Shown one piece after another: positions 55,242-63,812 of a stretch of DNA of 64,000 bases. Position 1 is the stretch's first letter, and every line of letters begins with the position of its first letter. The DNA comes from Myxococcales bacterium (lineage in GTDB: Bacteria; Myxococcota_A; Bradymonadia; UBA7976; UBA1532). The stretch spans positions 62,001 to 126,000 of the forward strand of contig JACKDP010000003.1 in NCBI GenBank assembly GCA_020633435.1, written 5' to 3'. Under the pieces are notes generated by a model. It did not search any database and was not told the DNA's origin. It saw only the letters and a list, made by a program, of their open reading frames with translations. The translations under genes and the position numbers were made by a program.

Positions 55242-56626
55242 GGCGTGGCGTCCTGGCCCTGCTCGCCCTGCTCTGGGCCTGCGATGACGGGGATGGTGGC
55301 CGCGACCAGCGCCTCTCGGCAGAGGCCCTGCGCGACCCGGCCGCCTGCGCCGACTGCCACCCCGACCACTACCGCCAGTGGTCCGGCAGCATGCACGCCT
55401 ACGCCGGTGTCGATCCCGTCTTCCGCGCCATGGAGGCCAAGGGGCAGGCCGAGACCGGCGGCGCCCTGGGCGACTTCTGCGTGCAGTGCCACGCCCCCCT
55501 GGCCCACCGCCTGGGCCTGGCCCGCACGGCCGCCGACCTGGACGACCTGCCGGCCCACCTGGGCGGGGTGACCTGCGCGTTCTGCCACCAGGTCGACGCC
55601 GTGGAGGGCAGCCACAACAACCCGCTGCGGCTGGCCCTCGATGGGGTGATGCGGGGGCCCTTCGCCGACCCGCGCCCCAACCCGGCGCACCCGTCGGCCT
55701 ACTCGCCCCTGCACGACCGCCAGGAGCTCGTCTCCTCGGACCTCTGCGGGACGTGCCATGACATCGTGAACGGCGACGGCGTGCACCTGGAGCGGACGTA
55801 CGCGGAGTGGCAGGCCAGCCTCTACAGCAGCGACGATCCGCTGCAGCAGAACACCTGCGGGCGGTGCCACATGCCGGGCCGCAACGGCGTCGCGGCGGAC
55901 CGCCCCGGCGTGCCGCTGCGCCGCGTCCACGACCACGGCATGGCCGGCGTCGACGTCGCCCTCACCGACTTCCCCGAGCGCGAGGCCCAGCGGGCGGCCG
56001 TCCAGCGCCTGCTCGACGGCGCGCTCGTGAGCGAGCTGTGCGTGGTGGAGCGCCAGGGCGGCGCCGAGGTGGAGCTGTACCTGGAGAACATCGCCTCGGG
56101 GCACGCCTTCCCCAGCGGCGCCACCCTCGACCGGCGCGTCTGGGTGGAGCTGACGGCGGACGCCGCCGGCGAGCGCGTCTACCAGTCGGGCGTGGTGCCC
56201 GACGGCACCCCGCTGCGTAGCCTCGACGATCCCGACCTCTGGGCCCCCGGCTCCCGCGGCTTCGACGAGAATGGTAATGAAACCCATGACTTCTGGGACG
56301 TCGCCCGCCTCGAGTCCGACCTGCTGCCGGCCCCGACGACGCTCGATCCGCTGGCCCCGGACTACGTGAACGTCCACGTCCCCCGGCGCTACCGCATCCC
56401 CAGCGCCGCGCCCCTGGAGCGCATCGACAGCCGCGTGCGGCTGCGCCCGATGGGCCTGGACGTCCTGGACGACCTCATCGGCCTGGGCCTGCTCGACCCG
56501 GCCATTCGCGACGCGATGCCCACGTTCACGCTGGGCGCGACGGCGCTGACGTGGACGCGAGAGGCCGCCGAGCTGCGCATCTCGCCCCTCTCCGGCCGCG
56601 AGGCCCTCTGCGTGCCGCGGCTCTGA
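55238..56626 (+). CDS. Pentahaem c-type cytochrome lipoprotein
   Basis: The product has 462 aa. A lipoprotein signal (VLALLALLWAC) is followed by five CxxCH sites (CADCH, CVQCH, CAFCH, CGTCH, CGRCH) in the first 230 residues, a spacing like that of tetrahaem cytochrome c554 relatives. The haem-free C-terminal half has SGHAFPSGATLDRRVWVE, a segment also seen in the cytochrome encoded at 12036-14165, so the two are paralogues. It would accept electrons in the periplasm or at the surface. It is the last gene of the block and is coupled to the preceding lipoprotein gene. Confidence 0.87.
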   Translation: MRRGVLALLALLWACDDGDGGRDQRLSAEALRDPAACADCHPDHYRQWSGSMHAYAGVDPVFRAMEAKGQAETGGALGDFCVQCHAPLAHRLGLARTAADLDDLPAHLGGVTCAFCHQVDAVEGSHNNPLRLALDGVMRGPFADPRPNPAHPSAYSPLHDRQELVSSDLCGTCHDIVNGDGVHLERTYAEWQASLYSSDDPLQQNTCGRCHMPGRNGVAADRPGVPLRRVHDHGMAGVDVALTDFPEREAQRAAVQRLLDGALVSELCVVERQGGAEVELYLENIASGHAFPSGATLDRRVWVELTADAAGERVYQSGVVPDGTPLRSLDDPDLWAPGSRGFDENGNETHDFWDVARLESDLLPAPTTLDPLAPDYVNVHVPRRYRIPSAAPLERIDSRVRLRPMGLDVLDDLIGLGLLDPAIRDAMPTFTLGATALTWTREAAELRISPLSGREALCVPRL

Positions 56627-56629
56627 GCG

Positions 56630-57120
56630 TCACGGCCGCCCGAACCGCGGCCCCCCGAGCGGGACCATCTTCAGCGCCAGGCACCGCGCGGCCATCGCCG
56701 CCTGGACGGAGCTCTCCGTCAGCGTCCCCGCCGCGAGCCCCGCCTGCAGGGCGGCCTGCCGCAGCTCGAAGGGCGTGCCGGGATCCCCGAGGGTCGCCGG
56801 CGTCTCGCCCTGCGTGCTGAACCGCGCGTGCATCCGGGCGGCCAGCCAGTCGCGCCGCGCGTCCGAGTCGGCGAGGGGCGGCGCCGCCGCCAGCAGGAAG
56901 TCGGCGCACGCCTGGAACGCCCCCTCGTCGACGGCCCCGCAGACCGCCAGCGCCGGGCAGAGCGGCAGGAGCGGCGCGCAGGCCGTGCAGACCTCGGCGG
57001 GGCCGACCTTGCCGTCGAGGGGGATGAGGCCGGCGCGGCAGACCTGCCCGCAGGTGGCGAGGCGCGCGGCGTCGGCGGGCGGGGGAGACCAGAGGGCGAT
57101 GAACGCAAAAAGTAGAGTGA

Positions 57121-57124
<4 letters not shown>
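56630..57124 (-). CDS. Small secreted Cys-rich protein encoded after the DUF4157 gene
   Basis: The product has 164 aa from a GTG that overlaps the stop of the DUF4157 gene (GTGA). A signal peptide (LLFAFIALWSPPPADAA) precedes a compact region with eight cysteines (CGQVC, VCTACAP, LCPALAVCG, FQAC), followed by helices. The spacing suggests four disulfides in the periplasm or outside the cell. No family is recognised. It converges with the cytochrome gene, 3 bases apart. Translational coupling indicates that it works with the DUF4157 protein, for example as an immunity or folding partner; that is inference. Confidence 0.7.
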
Positions 57125-58101
<977 letters not shown>

Positions 58102-58103
58102 GC

Positions 58104-59981
58104 TTACAACCTCCCGAGCGCATGGACCTCGTCCTGCGCGGCCTGGGTGAGCAGGGCCTGGTCGATGACGCGGCCCTGGGCGGCCGCCCCGTAGGCGGCC
58201 CGGACGACGGCGTTCTTGATGTGGCCGCCGGTCAGCTTGAAGCGGCGCCCGAGGGCGTCGAAGTCGAGGGCGGGGGCGCGGGGCGCGCCGGGCGGGAGCA
58301 TCCGCGCCCAGAGGCGGGCCCGCTCCGAGGCGTCTGGCTCCTCGAAGTGCACGATGAAGCGGAAGCGCCGGCGGAAGGCGTCATCCATGCTCTGGTGCAG
58401 GTTGGTGGCCAGGATGGAGATGCCGTCGAACCGCTCCATGCGCTGGAGCAGGTCGTTGACCTCCATGTTGGCGAAGCGGTCGTTGCTGCCCCGCACCTCC
58501 GTGCGCTTGCCGAAGAGGCTGTCGGCCTCGTCGAAGAAGAGGATGGCCCGGGCGCGGACGGCCGCCGCGAAGAGGCGGGCCAGGTTCTTCTCCGTCTCGC
58601 CGATCCACTTGCTGACGAGGCGCGCGGTGTCGACGCGGTAGATCTCGCGGTCCAGGGCGTTGGCGAGGATGCCCGCCACCATCGTCTTGCCCGTGCCCGG
58701 CGGGCCGGCGAAGAGGCAGCCGAGGCCGCGGCCGTAGGGCAACAGGCGGTCGAAGCCCCAGCCGTGGAGCACCTGGTCGCGGTGGCGCCCGTGGGCGACG
58801 ACGTCGTGCAGGGTGGCGAGCACGGCGGGCGGGAGCACCAGGTCGTCGAAGCCGAGGGGGGTGGTGACCGGCTGGGCCAGGGCGTCGAGGCCGTGGTCGA
58901 GGCGGCGGCGCAGGGCCCCGAAGAGGGCGTCGACGCGGGCCTCCCCGTCCACGTCGGCGAGGGCGAGGCCGAGGGCCGCGGGCGGCGGGGCGAAGCGCTC
59001 CCCGATGCGCGCCGCGAGGCTTGGCGGCCAGCCCCGGCCGTCGGCGTCCAGCGCCGCCTGCCAGGCGTGCAGGCGCTCGTCGCGGGTGGCCTCCGGGGCA
59101 TGCACGACGCGGCGGGCGCCCGCGGCCAGCGCCGGGTCGACGCGTGGGCCCAGGCACAGGCAGGGCGCCTGCGGTCGCCAGCCCGCCCAGAGCGCGGCGC
59201 CGGCCTCGTCATCCAGATCATCGAGGATGACGGCCAGACGTCGGCCCGCCAGCCGCGCGCCGCCGCTCGGCCGCGCGGGCCGCGGCGACGCGGGCAGCGG
59301 GGACGGCGGCCGCGGCGAGGAGCTCGACCGGCCCGGCGGCCGCCACCGCGCCCCGGCGACCGGAGCCAGGCTCGCCCACCACCCAGACGACCGCCGCGGG
59401 GCTCGCGCGAGGGCGGCCTGGAGCCGGCCCTGGGCCGCCGCCGGCCAGGGCGCGGGCGCCGCGGTCGTGTGGGGGATCGGGGCCCCCGCCAGCGCCAGCA
59501 GCACGTCGTCGGGCACCTCGAGGCTGCGCTGCAGGCCGCTGCCGGCGCCGGGCACCACGAGGCCGCCCCGGACGAGGGGGGCGTGGTCGGCCGTCGCCGC
59601 GAGCGCCGCGGAGGCCGGCAGGCCCACCAGCTCGGCGAGGAAGCCGACGTCGGGCGGACCCCCGGCGGCCCGCAGGAAGCGCAGGAGGCGGCCGGCCTCG
59701 ACCGAGAGGGCGGGGGCAGCGGCGGCCAGGAGCAGGTGCAGGCTGGCGTCGTCGAGGCCGAAGGCCCGGGCGAGCGGACCCCCGGAGGGCGGGTCGGCGG
59801 GGGGTGGCGCGAGCAGATCGGCGATGGCGGCGTCGAGGGCGGCCGGGTGGGCGTTGATCAGGCCCAGGGCCTCGGCGAAGGCCACGACGCCGTCGGCGGC
59901 GGTGCCAGCGAACAGGCGGTCAGGGAACCGGGCGAGCCAGGTCGCCGCGCGGCAGCGCAGCCAGGGGAGCGTCGCGTCCAT
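58104..59981 (-). CDS. AAA+ ATPase of the eCIS-associated type, with an internal misframed segment
   Basis: The product has 625 aa, with GGAGG 4 bases before the ATG. The active AAA+ domain is C-terminal: P-loop FAGPPGTGKT near 422, Walker B ILFFDEADSLFGKRTEV near 480, sensor 1 ISILATNLHQSMDDAF, arginines RRRFRF near 540. The N-terminal half resembles the degenerate first domain of eCIS ATPases. Residues about 195-245 are Arg/Pro/Ser-rich nonsense in this frame. The neighbouring frame there reads VVWVVGEPGSGRRGAVA (59350-59376 encodes the Gly loop), so two compensating indels are likely. eCIS ATPases serve assembly or cargo loading. Confidence 0.85.
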   Translation of the reverse strand: MDATLPWLRCRAATWLARFPDRLFAGTAADGVVAFAEALGLINAHPAALDAAIADLLAPPPADPPSGGPLARAFGLDDASLHLLLAAAAPALSVEAGRLLRFLRAAGGPPDVGFLAELVGLPASAALAATADHAPLVRGGLVVPGAGSGLQRSLEVPDDVLLALAGAPIPHTTAAPAPWPAAAQGRLQAALARAPRRSSGWWASLAPVAGARWRPPGRSSSSPRPPSPLPASPRPARPSGGARLAGRRLAVILDDLDDEAGAALWAGWRPQAPCLCLGPRVDPALAAGARRVVHAPEATRDERLHAWQAALDADGRGWPPSLAARIGERFAPPPAALGLALADVDGEARVDALFGALRRRLDHGLDALAQPVTTPLGFDDLVLPPAVLATLHDVVAHGRHRDQVLHGWGFDRLLPYGRGLGCLFAGPPGTGKTMVAGILANALDREIYRVDTARLVSKWIGETEKNLARLFAAAVRARAILFFDEADSLFGKRTEVRGSNDRFANMEVNDLLQRMERFDGISILATNLHQSMDDAFRRRFRFIVHFEEPDASERARLWARMLPPGAPRAPALDFDALGRRFKLTGGHIKNAVVRAAYGAAAQGRVIDQALLTQAAQDEVHALGRL

Positions 59982-60051
59982 CGAGCCTCCAGGTCGGAGG
60001 CGCGACGTGCGCCCCTAGAGGACATCGGTCAATCGCGGCGCGTGTCGCAGG

Positions 60052-60078
60052 AAAAGTGACGAGGGGCGGCACTTTTTT
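60052..60078 (-). terminator. Hairpin with AAAAGTG/CACTTTT arms between the peptide genes and the ATPase
   Basis: AAAAGTG (60052-60058) pairs with CACTTTT (60070-60076) across an 11-base loop, with T continuing to 60078 on the plus strand. It resembles the stronger hairpin at 60351-60377 and is preceded on the minus strand by the same TCCGAAAAA sequence. It may lower read-through from the peptide genes into the ATPase gene. Confidence 0.45.
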
Positions 60079-60089
60079 CGGAGAGGGTG

Positions 60090-60118
60090 ACGCGGCCGCG
60101 AGGAGAAAGCGGCCGCGT
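60090..60118 (-). terminator. Ten-base GC-rich hairpin just downstream of peptide gene B
   Basis: ACGCGGCCGC (60090-60099) and GCGGCCGCGT (60109-60118) are perfect inverted arms with a 9-base loop. The hairpin begins 20 bases after the stop of peptide B. No U-run follows on the minus strand, so it may act as an RNA-stabilising or attenuating structure rather than a full terminator. Confidence 0.5.
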
Positions 60119-60137
60119 TTCAGGGGGTTGGGGCGGC

Positions 60138-60287
60138 TCAGCCGAAGATGGAGTAGAGGCGCGACAGGCCGGGGGAGACGCCGCCGACGACCGTCCCCAT
60201 CTTCTTGCGGGAGAGGGTGGTCACGCTGGGGGCGGTGGTGGTGGTGGTGCTGCGGACCTTGCGGGGGTCGAGGGCGGTGATCTTCAT
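60138..60287 (-). CDS. Double-glycine-leader small peptide B (49 aa)
   Basis: This peptide is 49 aa. The leader MKITALDPRKVR is followed by a Thr5 run and APSVTTLSRKKMGTVVGG. The last twelve leader residues fit the double-glycine consensus L-S-x3-M-x2-V-x-G-G position by position (Leu at -12, Ser at -11, Met at -7, Val at -4, Gly at -2/-1). The predicted core is 13 residues, VSPGLSRLYSIFG. AGGAG lies 7 bases before the ATG. Leader and start context match peptide A, so the two arose by duplication. Such leaders are normally removed by C39 peptidase exporters during secretion; none is encoded nearby. It is upstream of the eCIS-type ATPase gene. Confidence 0.8.
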   Translation of the reverse strand: MKITALDPRKVRSTTTTTAPSVTTLSRKKMGTVVGGVSPGLSRLYSIFG

Positions 60288-60350
60288 GGGGTGCTCCTGG
60301 TGGTGTGGGGACCGGGGCGAAGCCGCGATCCAGGTCTGACTGCACTCTAC

Positions 60351-60382
60351 AAAAGTGGCAGACCGTCTGCCACTTTTTTTTC
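60351..60382. terminator. Strong bidirectional hairpin between the two peptide genes
   Basis: AAAAGTGGCAGA (60351-60362) and TCTGCCACTTTT (60366-60377) are perfect 12-base arms around a CCG loop. T continues to 60382 on the plus strand; on the minus strand the stem is preceded by an A-run and ends in TTTT. It lies 47 bases after the stop of peptide A and would terminate or attenuate its transcript before peptide B. Confidence 0.7.
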
Positions 60383-60410
60383 GGACCCGGGCGCTGATTT
60401 TTCGGACCCC
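60378..60410. repeat. Two copies of TTTTTCGGACCC 21 bases apart
   Basis: The 12-mer occurs at 60378-60389 and 60399-60410; a related TTTTTTCGGAG lies at 60073-60083 after peptide B. On the coding strand this reads GGGTCCGAAAAA. The repeats sit between each peptide stop and its hairpin. They may be remnants of the duplication or a binding site. Confidence 0.6.
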
Positions 60411-60428
60411 CCACCACCAGGGCGCGGG

Positions 60429-60602
60429 CTACCGCCCGTAGACGTCGTAGATCGTGGCGCCACCGCCCTTGCCGATGAAGTCGTAGATGTCCGGGCGGGG
60501 CCCGCCGCCGACGACGGCGGCCATCCGCTTGTGCGAGAGGGTGGTGACGGCCGGCGCGCCGGACTGGCGGACGGCGCGGGGATCGAGGGCAGCAACCTTC
60601 AT
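60429..60602 (-). CDS. Double-glycine-leader small peptide A (57 aa)
   Basis: This peptide is 57 aa. The leader reads MKVAALDPRAVRQSG, then APAVTTLSHKRMAAVVGG, again matching L-S-x3-M-x2-V-x-G-G. The predicted core is 24 residues, starts GPRPD, and holds two copies of an aromatic motif, IYDFIG and IYDVYG, separated by a Gly-rich KGGGAT spacer. Peptide B has one related copy, LYSIFG. AGGAG lies 7 bases before the ATG, in a context nearly identical to that of peptide B. Cores with repeated motifs suggest a modified or processed peptide. Transcription probably starts in the 162-base gap after the TonB receptor gene. Confidence 0.8.
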   Translation of the reverse strand: MKVAALDPRAVRQSGAPAVTTLSHKRMAAVVGGGPRPDIYDFIGKGGGATIYDVYGR

Positions 60603-60764
60603 GGCGTTCTCCTGGTGGAGGGGTGTCTCGCCGACCATCGACCATCGAAGATCGGCGCCTGCAGAGGAGTTTGCCGACGCGGTCGTCGATCTGACAAACC
60701 ATCTGTCGCTCACCACCGGCCCAGGCGCGCTGACGACGCCGCCGGCGCCGGCGCAGGCCACCCG

Positions 60765-63700
60765 CTACGGCGCCGCGGGGGGCGCCCACTTCAGGCCGAG
60801 GCCGACGCTGCGGCCGAGGGCCTGGTCTTCCTGGGTGGTGGCCCCCTGCGTGAAGACGGCGTGGGCGCCGAGCAGGTTCGCGGCCTTGAGGGACAGGCTG
60901 AAGCCGGCGCCGAGGGGGGCGCTGGCCACCAGGTCGAGCTGGTCGCGCGGTTGCTCCAGGACGTCGGGGGCGCCCTGGGCCCCCACCTCGACGATGCGCG
61001 CGCCGAACCGGTTGTAGAGGAGGGACACCCGAAACGGCCCCGGCTCGTAGCCGATCTGCGCGTTGAGCACGTAGGGGGACTGGCCCTGCAGCGGGCGGTT
61101 CGAGGAGGTCTGGATGCCCCCTTCACCCAGGGCGACCTCCGAGTGGATGAGGGCGGCGTTGCCCGCCAGCGACAGCGCCTCGGTGATCTGGACGCGGCCA
61201 TCGAGCTCGACGCCCGTGTTGGTGGCGGCCTCGGCGTTGGCGAACGTCACCGAGAACTGGGCGGACGGGATGATGATCTGCTCGATGGGCCGATCGAACG
61301 CCTTGTGGAAGACCGCGAGGGACAGGCTCTCCCGCGGGGACGGGTACCACTCCAGCCGCGCGTCGAGGTGCTGGAGCGTGGCGCGGTCCAGGTCGGGGTT
61401 GCCGAAGATCTGCCGGCCGCCCGTGACGTCGTTGAAGGTGGCCGGGGACATCTCGCGGAAGTCGGGGCGGGACACCGTGCGGCCGTAGCCCAGCCGCGCC
61501 TGCCAGCCCTCGGCGAAGGGCCAGGTGAGGCTGGCGGCGGGCAGCAGATCGGTGTCGTCGAGCTTCGCCTCGACGGGGGCCTGGTCGGGGTTGAAGAGCT
61601 CGAACGTGGAGACGCGCTGGCGGAAGGCCTCGACGCGCACGCCCGCCATCAGGCGCAGGCCGAAGACCGGGGTCTCGCCCATCACGTAGCCCGCGAGCAG
61701 CCGCTGGTCGGCGGTGTAGTTGTCGGTCTGCCGGGTGGTCTCCTGGAACTGGAAGGCGTCGTTGCCGATGTTCGCCGGCACGAAGATGTCTTCGGGATCC
61801 TGGGCGATCAGCGCCGGATCGCCGGCGCGCGGGCCCTTCGTCTGGAACTTGTAGCGGCGGGTGTCGACGCCGCGATCCCGGGCGACGACCTGGCCCCCGA
61901 CCTTCACGAAGCGCTCCGGCTCGCGGCCGGCCTCGCGGGTGGGCGCGAAGCGCAGCGAGAGCGAGAGGTCGTGGTTGATGTCGTCCAGATCGCTGTAGAG
62001 CCGCTGGTTGCCCTCGGGTCGGTCGCTCAGCAGCCAGGTGTCGGTGCCGGGCTCGCGATCATAGCGGTAGGTGCGCCGGTCCGGCTCCTGTCGATCGGCG
62101 AGGGCGAAGGCGTAATGCCATTGCAGATCAAAGGGATGGAGCTGGTGGGCGCCGCGCAGGATCTCGGCGACGAGCATCCGCTCGACGAAGCGGAGCCGGG
62201 TGACGCGGATGTCGGTGCCGGCGTCGCGGTTGCGGCCCGAGAACACGCGCGCCTCGTCGTCGGTGAGGCGCAGGACGAGCGTGGTGGAGGCCAGCTCGTG
62301 GTCCGAGCCGAGCTCGGCGGTCAGGCCCACGGCGCCGGTGAGGCCGACCGTCCGCTCCAGGGACTCGAAGCGGTAGCTGTGCTGGAGCTCCAGCGCGCCG
62401 CCCTGGCCGACGATGAAGTACCGGCGCCGGAAGTCGCGCATCCGCCAGTCCTGGCCCCACCCCAGCGTGGCGAGGCCAGCCAGCTTCACGCCCCCCAGCT
62501 CGAGGCGGTCCCCGGCCACGACGTCGACGCCGAGCCCGGGCGGGACGACGCGGGTCATGGTGGCCCAGCGGTTGGGCATGGCCTCCCCCAGCGCGTCCAG
62601 CTCGGCGGCCGAGAAGCCCTTGTTGGAGAGGCGGGTCCGCTCGAGGAGCGTCTGGTCCTCGGAGGCCGCCCGCACGGCCGCGGGCAGGGCGCGGGTGCCG
62701 TCGTCGAAGCCCAGGAAGTCCGTCGCGCCGCCCGCGTAGGTCAGGCCATCACGGCCCGTCGTGTCGGGGCGCCAGGTGCTCGACAGCGACACCTCCAGCA
62801 CCGGCTCCTCCCCGGGCCGGCGGGTGCGGAGCTGGACCACCCCGCCGCCGAACTCCCCTGGCATGTCGGGGGAGTACGTCTTCTGGACCACCACCGCCCC
62901 CAGCAGGCCGGTGGGGAAGAGATCGAGGGGCACGACGCGGCGCTCGGGCTCGGGGCTCGGGAGCGTGACGCCGTCGAGCAGGGTGGTCGAGTACCGCTCG
63001 CCCATGCCGCGCACGTAGACGTACTTGCCGCCGACCACGGTGAGGCCGGTCACCCGCTTGAGGGCGGCGGCCGCGTCGCCGTCGCCGCTGCGGGCCATCT
63101 GCTCGGCCCCGATGACGTCGACCACGGCGCTCTGCCCCTGGCGCTCCGCGACCAGGGCCGCCACCCCGCCCTGGATGTAGGGCGCGACGACCTCCAGATC
63201 GTCGAGGGCGACGGCGGCCGGCGCGAGGCGCACGGCGATCGGCGCGGCCCCCTCCGCCACCTGGACCTCGGCGCTGGCGCGGCTGAAGTCGGGGTGGATG
63301 ATGGACAAGAGCTGCGGGCCGGCCGGCAGCGCCAGGCCGAACCGACCCGCGGCGTCCGTCACGGCCGTCTCGGGGCGCCCGCGCACGAAGACGCGGGCGC
63401 CGGCGATGGGCCGATCGTCCGCCTCGGCGCGCACCTCCCCCGCGACGGGCAGCGTCGGGCCCTCCTCGACGGCGGCCACCAGGGGCTCGTCGGGCGCGAG
63501 GGCGCGCGTCTCCAGGTCCACGCGGGGCGCGCCGCTGCGCAGCGTGACGAGCGCCTCCGTCAGCACGTCGTCCACCACCGGCACGGGGGGCAGCGTGGCG
63601 TCCCCGACCTGCAGGGGGTGCTGGCCGGCCGGCGGCTGGAGCAGCACGGTGCCGAACGCGTCGGTCGTGCCGTGCAGGGGGCCGAGCCGCACCACGACGC

Positions 63701-63812
63701 CCGCCTGCGGGCCCGCGTCGGGCCCCGCGAAGACGAAGACGCGCACGGCGCCGGGCCGCGCCTGGGCGACGCCCGCCAGAAAGAGCAGCGCGATCAGCAG
63801 GTTGCGACCCAT
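60765..63812 (-). CDS. TonB-dependent receptor with N-terminal carboxypeptidase-regulatory-like domains
   Basis: The product has 1015 aa. A signal peptide (LIALLFLAGVAQA) leads to two beta-sandwich modules (residues 20-115 and 120-210: PIAGARVFVRGRPETAVTDAAGRFG). The plug follows (SAVVDVIGAEQMARSGDGDA, GLTVVGGKYVYVRGMGERYS, LLDGVTLPSPEPERRVVPLD), and a 22-strand-size barrel runs to the end. The RGMGERYS-T-LLDG pattern is typical of a large family of TonB receptors for unknown polymers or peptides. I chose the ATG at 63812, which makes a TGATG overlap with the upstream TPR gene. It is the nearest upstream neighbour of the two peptide genes. Confidence 0.93.
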   Translation of the reverse strand: MGRNLLIALLFLAGVAQARPGAVRVFVFAGPDAGPQAGVVVRLGPLHGTTDAFGTVLLQPPAGQHPLQVGDATLPPVPVVDDVLTEALVTLRSGAPRVDLETRALAPDEPLVAAVEEGPTLPVAGEVRAEADDRPIAGARVFVRGRPETAVTDAAGRFGLALPAGPQLLSIIHPDFSRASAEVQVAEGAAPIAVRLAPAAVALDDLEVVAPYIQGGVAALVAERQGQSAVVDVIGAEQMARSGDGDAAAALKRVTGLTVVGGKYVYVRGMGERYSTTLLDGVTLPSPEPERRVVPLDLFPTGLLGAVVVQKTYSPDMPGEFGGGVVQLRTRRPGEEPVLEVSLSSTWRPDTTGRDGLTYAGGATDFLGFDDGTRALPAAVRAASEDQTLLERTRLSNKGFSAAELDALGEAMPNRWATMTRVVPPGLGVDVVAGDRLELGGVKLAGLATLGWGQDWRMRDFRRRYFIVGQGGALELQHSYRFESLERTVGLTGAVGLTAELGSDHELASTTLVLRLTDDEARVFSGRNRDAGTDIRVTRLRFVERMLVAEILRGAHQLHPFDLQWHYAFALADRQEPDRRTYRYDREPGTDTWLLSDRPEGNQRLYSDLDDINHDLSLSLRFAPTREAGREPERFVKVGGQVVARDRGVDTRRYKFQTKGPRAGDPALIAQDPEDIFVPANIGNDAFQFQETTRQTDNYTADQRLLAGYVMGETPVFGLRLMAGVRVEAFRQRVSTFELFNPDQAPVEAKLDDTDLLPAASLTWPFAEGWQARLGYGRTVSRPDFREMSPATFNDVTGGRQIFGNPDLDRATLQHLDARLEWYPSPRESLSLAVFHKAFDRPIEQIIIPSAQFSVTFANAEAATNTGVELDGRVQITEALSLAGNAALIHSEVALGEGGIQTSSNRPLQGQSPYVLNAQIGYEPGPFRVSLLYNRFGARIVEVGAQGAPDVLEQPRDQLDLVASAPLGAGFSLSLKAANLLGAHAVFTQGATTQEDQALGRSVGLGLKWAPPAAP

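Noticed and set aside
60234..60248. (GGT)5 run in peptide gene B as a sign that the ORF is simple-sequence noise
   Set aside because: The run encodes Thr5 in a variable part of the leader; the flanking residues on both sides align with peptide A.
60429..60761. A 110-aa version of peptide A starting at 60761
   Set aside because: The upstream part has no match to peptide B and reaches back to the receptor stop. The internal ATG at 60602 has the ribosome site and the conserved leader.
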